NCBI GenBank assembly: GCA_900556545.1
Contig: USPE01000071.1
Coordinates: 1 to 8,680 of the forward strand
Source of the DNA: an uncultured Peptococcaceae bacterium
GTDB lineage: Bacteria; Bacillota; Peptococcia; Peptococcales; Peptococcaceae
DNA length: 8,680 nt
Direction: 5' to 3'
Shown: in pieces, positions 6,093 to 8,680 of the stretch
Layout of the letters: every line of letters starts with the position of its first letter
Position numbering within the stretch: the first letter of the stretch is position 1
Notes under the pieces: model-generated
Database searches by the model: none
Told to the model about the DNA's origin: nothing
What the model saw: only the letters and a program-made list of their open reading frames with translations
Position numbers and translations under genes: made by a program

Positions 6093-7952
6093 ATGGCAAA
6101 AAAGAATAAAGGCGCAGGAAAGGCTGTTAAAAAAGGTCCTGCTGCGCAAACAATACAACTGGGTGTGAGCTTGTTTGTGCCATTGATTTTGGTGCTGGGT
6201 ATCATTCCGTTAATTGTACAGATGCGGTTGGTTCCGCTGGCACCGGAAGTGCAGGTTTTTTGGACACAGGACTACGCTGCTGACTTTTTCTCTTATTATA
6301 AATCAAAGGCCATTATCTTGGCAGTGATTTACATGCTTTGCGTATTTGGTTATTACAAGGCGCAGGGATTGAAAGATAAGTTGATTAACAATAAGTCGTT
6401 GTACATCTATTTTGGGGCAACTGCGGTATTTGCATTATTTGCGCTGCTGTCTACAATGTTATCCGACTATAAGAGTGTTGCAGTGTGGGGCGGTCCGGAA
6501 CGCTGCGAAGGGATTATCATGGTTCTGGCCTATCTGGTAATCATGCTGTATGCACTGTGGGCATATTTGCACAAACCGGAGTTTAAATATATTGTGCTGC
6601 CGCTGGGCGTATTAACCTTGATTACCGGTATTTTGGGTGTATTCCAGTTTTGGGGGCATGATATCTTCTTCACCAAGTTTGGCCAAACGCTGATTATTCC
6701 GGAAGTATATCGTTCCCAGGGGGAACTGGAGTCCCTGTTTGAAAAAGGGAAAATTTACGGCACCATGTATCATTACAACTACATGGGCAGCTTTGGCGCT
6801 ATGATGACACCGCTGTTTTTGGTGCTGACACTGTTTTTAAAGGAGCGCAAACAACAGATTTTTTGCGGTGCAATGACCATTATCTCTTTGTTTGTGCTGC
6901 TGGGCAGTACCTCCCGTGCCGGTATTATCGGTTTGGTTTTGGCAGCAGTCTGTTTCCTGATTTTCTTCGGCAAAAAGCTGATGCAGCATTATAAGGCAAC
7001 TTTAGGCTGTGTGGCATTGCTGGTCGTTTTTGTATTTGGTGTAAACATGGTTACCGGCGGTTTGGCGCTGGCCCGTATCCCCAGTTTGCTGAACGATATG
7101 AAGGCGCTGGTATCCAGCAGTGATGTGGATTATCATGATGAAATTCCGGTGCGCCATATTGATTTGCAGCAGGATACAGCTACCTTTACCTTTCAGGATG
7201 GCACGCTGACAATTCAGAAAAATAGCAATCATCAGCCTGTGTTCACTACCGGCGATGGACAGACATTAACTGCGCCGGGCGAGGATTGCAGCCTGACAGC
7301 CGGTAATTACAAAATGGAGCTGCAATATGTGCCGATTAATGATGTCAATACACCGTTCCTTGGTATTTATTTGGGTGATAAGATTGAGTTTATTTTGGGG
7401 CTGTATGATGAAGGATTTGCCTTTGTGGACAGCCGTATGAATAAAATTGCTTATGAGGAAGCGCCGTCTATCGGTTTTCAGGGAAAAGAAAAGCTGGGTT
7501 CTGCCCGCGGCTATATCTGGTCCCGCAGTTTGCCGTTAATGATGGATAGTTTGTTGATTGGGCAAGGGCCGGATACATTCTTTGCTGAGTTTCCGCAAGG
7601 CGATTTGTTAGGAAAATTATATGCGTATGATTCGGCGCAGACCATTGTAGATAAGCCGCACAATTTGTATCTGCAGATTGGTATCAGTGAGGGCGGTATT
7701 GCGCTGGCAGCATTTTTGGTAATGATGATTGCCTATCTGGTTGACAGTTTCCGCTTATACGCGCTGCGCAGAGAGTATACTGCACAGCAGATTGCCGGTG
7801 TGGCGGTAGCATTGGCTGTTATTGGCTATTTGGGCGCTGGGTTCTTTAATGACTCTATCGTCTCTGTTGCTCCTATCTTCTGGGTGTTGTTTGGTGTAGG
7901 GGTTGCTATCAATCAGATTAACAAGAAACAACCGTCAACAGAGAATGAATAA
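6093..7952 (+). CDS. O-antigen ligase/polymerase superfamily membrane protein (Wzy_C)
   Basis: The protein has 619 residues: a short Lys-rich cytoplasmic N-terminus, then about 9 membrane segments (roughly 23-43, 71-89, 103-122, 139-158, 165-187, 230-250, 257-272, 274-293, 303-322). A large non-cytoplasmic region (323-530) follows, then three more segments (533-608). Family marks are KIYGTMYHYNYMGSFG (220-234), GSTSRAG (271-277), GSARGYIWSRSLPLMMDS (469-486) with GQGPDTF after it, and KPHNLYLQ (521-528) with the conserved loop His523. Members (WaaL, Wzy, PglL) transfer or polymerise undecaprenyl-linked glycans at the outer face of the cytoplasmic membrane. Which reaction this one performs cannot be told. 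Residues about 340-465 form a beta-rich, hydrophilic insert not typical of short family members. It has its own promoter at the end of the recombinase gene and a terminator at 8036-8063. No glycosyltransferase genes lie nearby, so its substrate is made elsewhere. Confidence 0.88.
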   Translation: MAKKNKGAGKAVKKGPAAQTIQLGVSLFVPLILVLGIIPLIVQMRLVPLAPEVQVFWTQDYAADFFSYYKSKAIILAVIYMLCVFGYYKAQGLKDKLINNKSLYIYFGATAVFALFALLSTMLSDYKSVAVWGGPERCEGIIMVLAYLVIMLYALWAYLHKPEFKYIVLPLGVLTLITGILGVFQFWGHDIFFTKFGQTLIIPEVYRSQGELESLFEKGKIYGTMYHYNYMGSFGAMMTPLFLVLTLFLKERKQQIFCGAMTIISLFVLLGSTSRAGIIGLVLAAVCFLIFFGKKLMQHYKATLGCVALLVVFVFGVNMVTGGLALARIPSLLNDMKALVSSSDVDYHDEIPVRHIDLQQDTATFTFQDGTLTIQKNSNHQPVFTTGDGQTLTAPGEDCSLTAGNYKMELQYVPINDVNTPFLGIYLGDKIEFILGLYDEGFAFVDSRMNKIAYEEAPSIGFQGKEKLGSARGYIWSRSLPLMMDSLLIGQGPDTFFAEFPQGDLLGKLYAYDSAQTIVDKPHNLYLQIGISEGGIALAAFLVMMIAYLVDSFRLYALRREYTAQQIAGVAVALAVIGYLGAGFFNDSIVSVAPIFWVLFGVGVAINQINKKQPSTENE

Positions 7953-8035
7953 TAGGATCTATCACACAAAATTTTTGTAATTGTTGTCGTTTCGTTATCG
8001 TAAAAAATGAATTAGGATATGTTGTATGCAACAGA

Positions 8036-8063
8036 GGCTGTCTCCTTGTGAGACGGCCTTTTT
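8036..8063 (+). terminator. Rho-independent terminator of the ligase-family gene
   Basis: A 9-bp stem GGCTGTCTC/GAGACGGCC (8036-8044 with 8050-8058, one T-G pair) and a 5-nt loop are followed by five T, then GCGGTTTT. It sits about 84 bp past the stop codon at 7952. Confidence 0.9.
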
Positions 8064-8170
8064 GCGGTTTTGGTGGTAACTATGGAGTTGTAGTGGCCTT
8101 TTGGATGGAGGATTTTATTGATACTGTAGTGCAACACTCGCCGGCTGTATTGCCGCTATTGCATATATGC

Positions 8171-8208
8171 AAAAAAACAGAAGCATCTGTTTTCCAAAAT
8201 GCTTCTGT
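8171..8208 (-). terminator. Rho-independent terminator of the small Rpn-tail-like gene
   Basis: On the minus strand a perfect 10-bp stem (ACAGAAGCAT at 8208-8199 with ATGCTTCTGT at 8186-8177) and a 12-nt loop are followed by a run of seven T (8177-8171). It lies about 113 bp past the stop at 8322. Its presence supports the upstream small gene being transcribed. Confidence 0.85.
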
Positions 8209-8321
8209 CCATAGTAATCATATTCTATTTATAATTTTACAACGTCTGGGTTATTCTATAGCAATACACAATCTTATGGGATATGAATTGGCCATGCCAT
8301 GCCAATTGAGCAAACCTATGT

Positions 8322-8540
8322 CTATCCCTGCACCAGCTTCATAAATTCGCTTTCACTCATATTAGCCTTTCTGGCCGCATCTACAGGCTCCAGCAATTGT
8401 TCATTTACCAACGAAACCAGCGTTTCCAATGTACCGACAGTTTTGCCTTCTTTTATACCTTCCTTCAAGCCTTCTGCCTTCTGCTGTTCTCCATATTCCT
8501 TAGCCCGCTTTTGGGCATATTCCTCTACCAGCTTACACAT
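8322..8540 (-). CDS. Small helical protein resembling the C-terminal tail of Rpn/PD-(D/E)XK transposase-like proteins
   Basis: This is a 72-residue protein from ATG 8540 with AGGAG (8549-8553) 8 nt upstream. It opens with MCKLVEEYAQKRAKEYGEQQ, continues with an EG-repeat helix (AEGLKEGIKEGK, 22-33) and ends in a short helical module with VDAARKANMSESEFMKLV (53-70). From memory of the family, full-length Rpn/YhgA-like putative transposases (PD-(D/E)XK nucleases) end in just this way: an MC..E segment, EG-rich repeats, and a tail like 'ALEEAAERAGMSEEEF'. The nuclease domain is absent. The frame is open only back to a stop at 8601-8603, and the 19 codons before ATG 8540 do not look like that family. 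It may be an independent small gene (it has a ribosome binding site and a terminator) or a decayed remnant. No catalytic activity is expected. Confidence 0.65.
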   Translation of the reverse strand: MCKLVEEYAQKRAKEYGEQQKAEGLKEGIKEGKTVGTLETLVSLVNEQLLEPVDAARKANMSESEFMKLVQG

Positions 8541-8567
8541 AGACTCATCTCCTAGTATAATAATGAT

Positions 8568-8585
8568 GTAGTCAAAAACGACTAC
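8568..8585. repeat. Inverted repeat upstream of the small gene
   Basis: GTAGTC (8568-8573) and GACTAC (8580-8585) flank a 6-nt A-rich spacer, about 28 bp upstream of ATG 8540. On the minus strand it includes TTGACT, but no -10 lies at proper spacing from it. It may be an operator or leader hairpin; the function is unknown. Confidence 0.5.
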
Positions 8586-8607
8586 TTGATTAATTAGTTT
8601 CTACACA

Positions 8608-8647
8608 GATAACAAAAGAAGGTGTTCTTCCTTCATCAGATGTTATC
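8608..8647. repeat. Nested inverted repeat, possible minus-strand terminator of an off-window gene
   Basis: The outer arms GATAACA (8608-8614) and TGTTATC (8641-8647) enclose inner arms GAAGG (8618-8622) and CCTTC (8630-8634). On the minus strand the inner hairpin is followed by TTTTGTT, which is terminator-like but weak. It lies just past a minus-strand stop (TGA 8638-8636) of a frame entering from the right edge, so it could end an off-window gene. The evidence is thin. Confidence 0.4.
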
Positions 8648-8680
8648 CATAATAATCATCATGTCTGACGGTTCCTGATA

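Larger units (their letters stand above)
7953..8321. other. Convergent intergenic region with two terminators
   Basis: This stretch separates the plus-strand ligase-family gene from the minus-strand small gene. It contains a terminator for each (8036-8063 plus, 8171-8208 minus). A 14-bp palindrome TTGCATATATGCAA (8159-8172) touches the T-tract of the second. An inverted repeat AATTGGC/GCCAATT (8286-8292 with 8301-8307) lies 15 bp past the small gene's stop and has no U-tract. Bases 7953-8035 and 8064-8158 hold nothing I recognise. Confidence 0.7.

Noticed and set aside
8048..8571. Plus-strand open frames of 98 and 90 residues at the right end
   Set aside because: They cross a terminator or lie antisense to the small minus-strand gene, and lack ribosome binding sites.
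8636..8680. End of a minus-strand gene entering from the right (15 codons then TGA)
   Set aside because: It is too short to judge; the visible residues match nothing I recognise.
1..8680. CRISPR array, tRNA, rRNA or complete insertion sequence
   Set aside because: No regularly spaced direct repeats, cloverleaf, rRNA-like stretch or transposase with terminal inverted repeats was found on reading both strands.

Overview
The window looks like chromosomal DNA of a low-to-mid GC member of the Bacillota. Supporting signs are strong AGGAGG-type ribosome binding sites, sigma-A-type promoters (several with an extended -10) and proteins carrying the copper-amine-oxidase-N-like 'stalk' domain common in surface proteins of Clostridia and Negativicutes. 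A WaaL/Wzy-superfamily ligase/polymerase would suit a diderm Negativicute (Acidaminococcaceae/Veillonellaceae type), but these proteins also occur in monoderm Clostridia. The lineage is therefore an inference.

Layout. Bases 1-2014 (minus) hold a secreted multidomain Ig-like protein that runs off the left edge after 671 visible residues. Bases 2015-2333 are its leader region, with two abutting hairpins, an 18-bp perfect palindrome and the terminator of the next gene. Bases 2334-3119 (minus) hold a 261-residue secreted protein with one Ig-like module and a stalk domain. It is a compact paralog of the end of the left-hand protein and has its own promoter. Bases 3344-5020 (minus) hold argS, ending in a strong terminator at 3262-3296. 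Bases 5030-5442 form a divergent regulatory region with the argS promoter leftwards and a recombinase promoter rightwards, plus a long recombinase leader containing inverted repeats. Bases 5443-6045 (plus) hold an intact small serine recombinase of the resolvase/invertase type. Bases 6093-7952 (plus) hold a polytopic O-antigen ligase/polymerase-family protein, whose likely promoter overlaps the recombinase stop codon. Bases 7953-8321 contain two convergent terminators. Bases 8322-8540 (minus) hold a 72-residue protein resembling the C-terminal tail of Rpn/PD-(D/E)XK transposase-like proteins. Bases 8541-8680 are non-coding as far as can be seen and carry two inverted repeats.

Together the window is cell-surface oriented: two related secreted Ig/stalk proteins and one glycan ligase/polymerase, with a housekeeping gene (argS) and a stand-alone site-specific recombinase between them. 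The most interesting leads are the recombinase beside a surface-glycan gene (a phase-variation arrangement if inversion sites exist), the recombinase leader in which an inverted repeat can cover its own start codon, and the structured leader of the large surface protein. No CRISPR array, rRNA, tRNA or complete insertion sequence was recognised.
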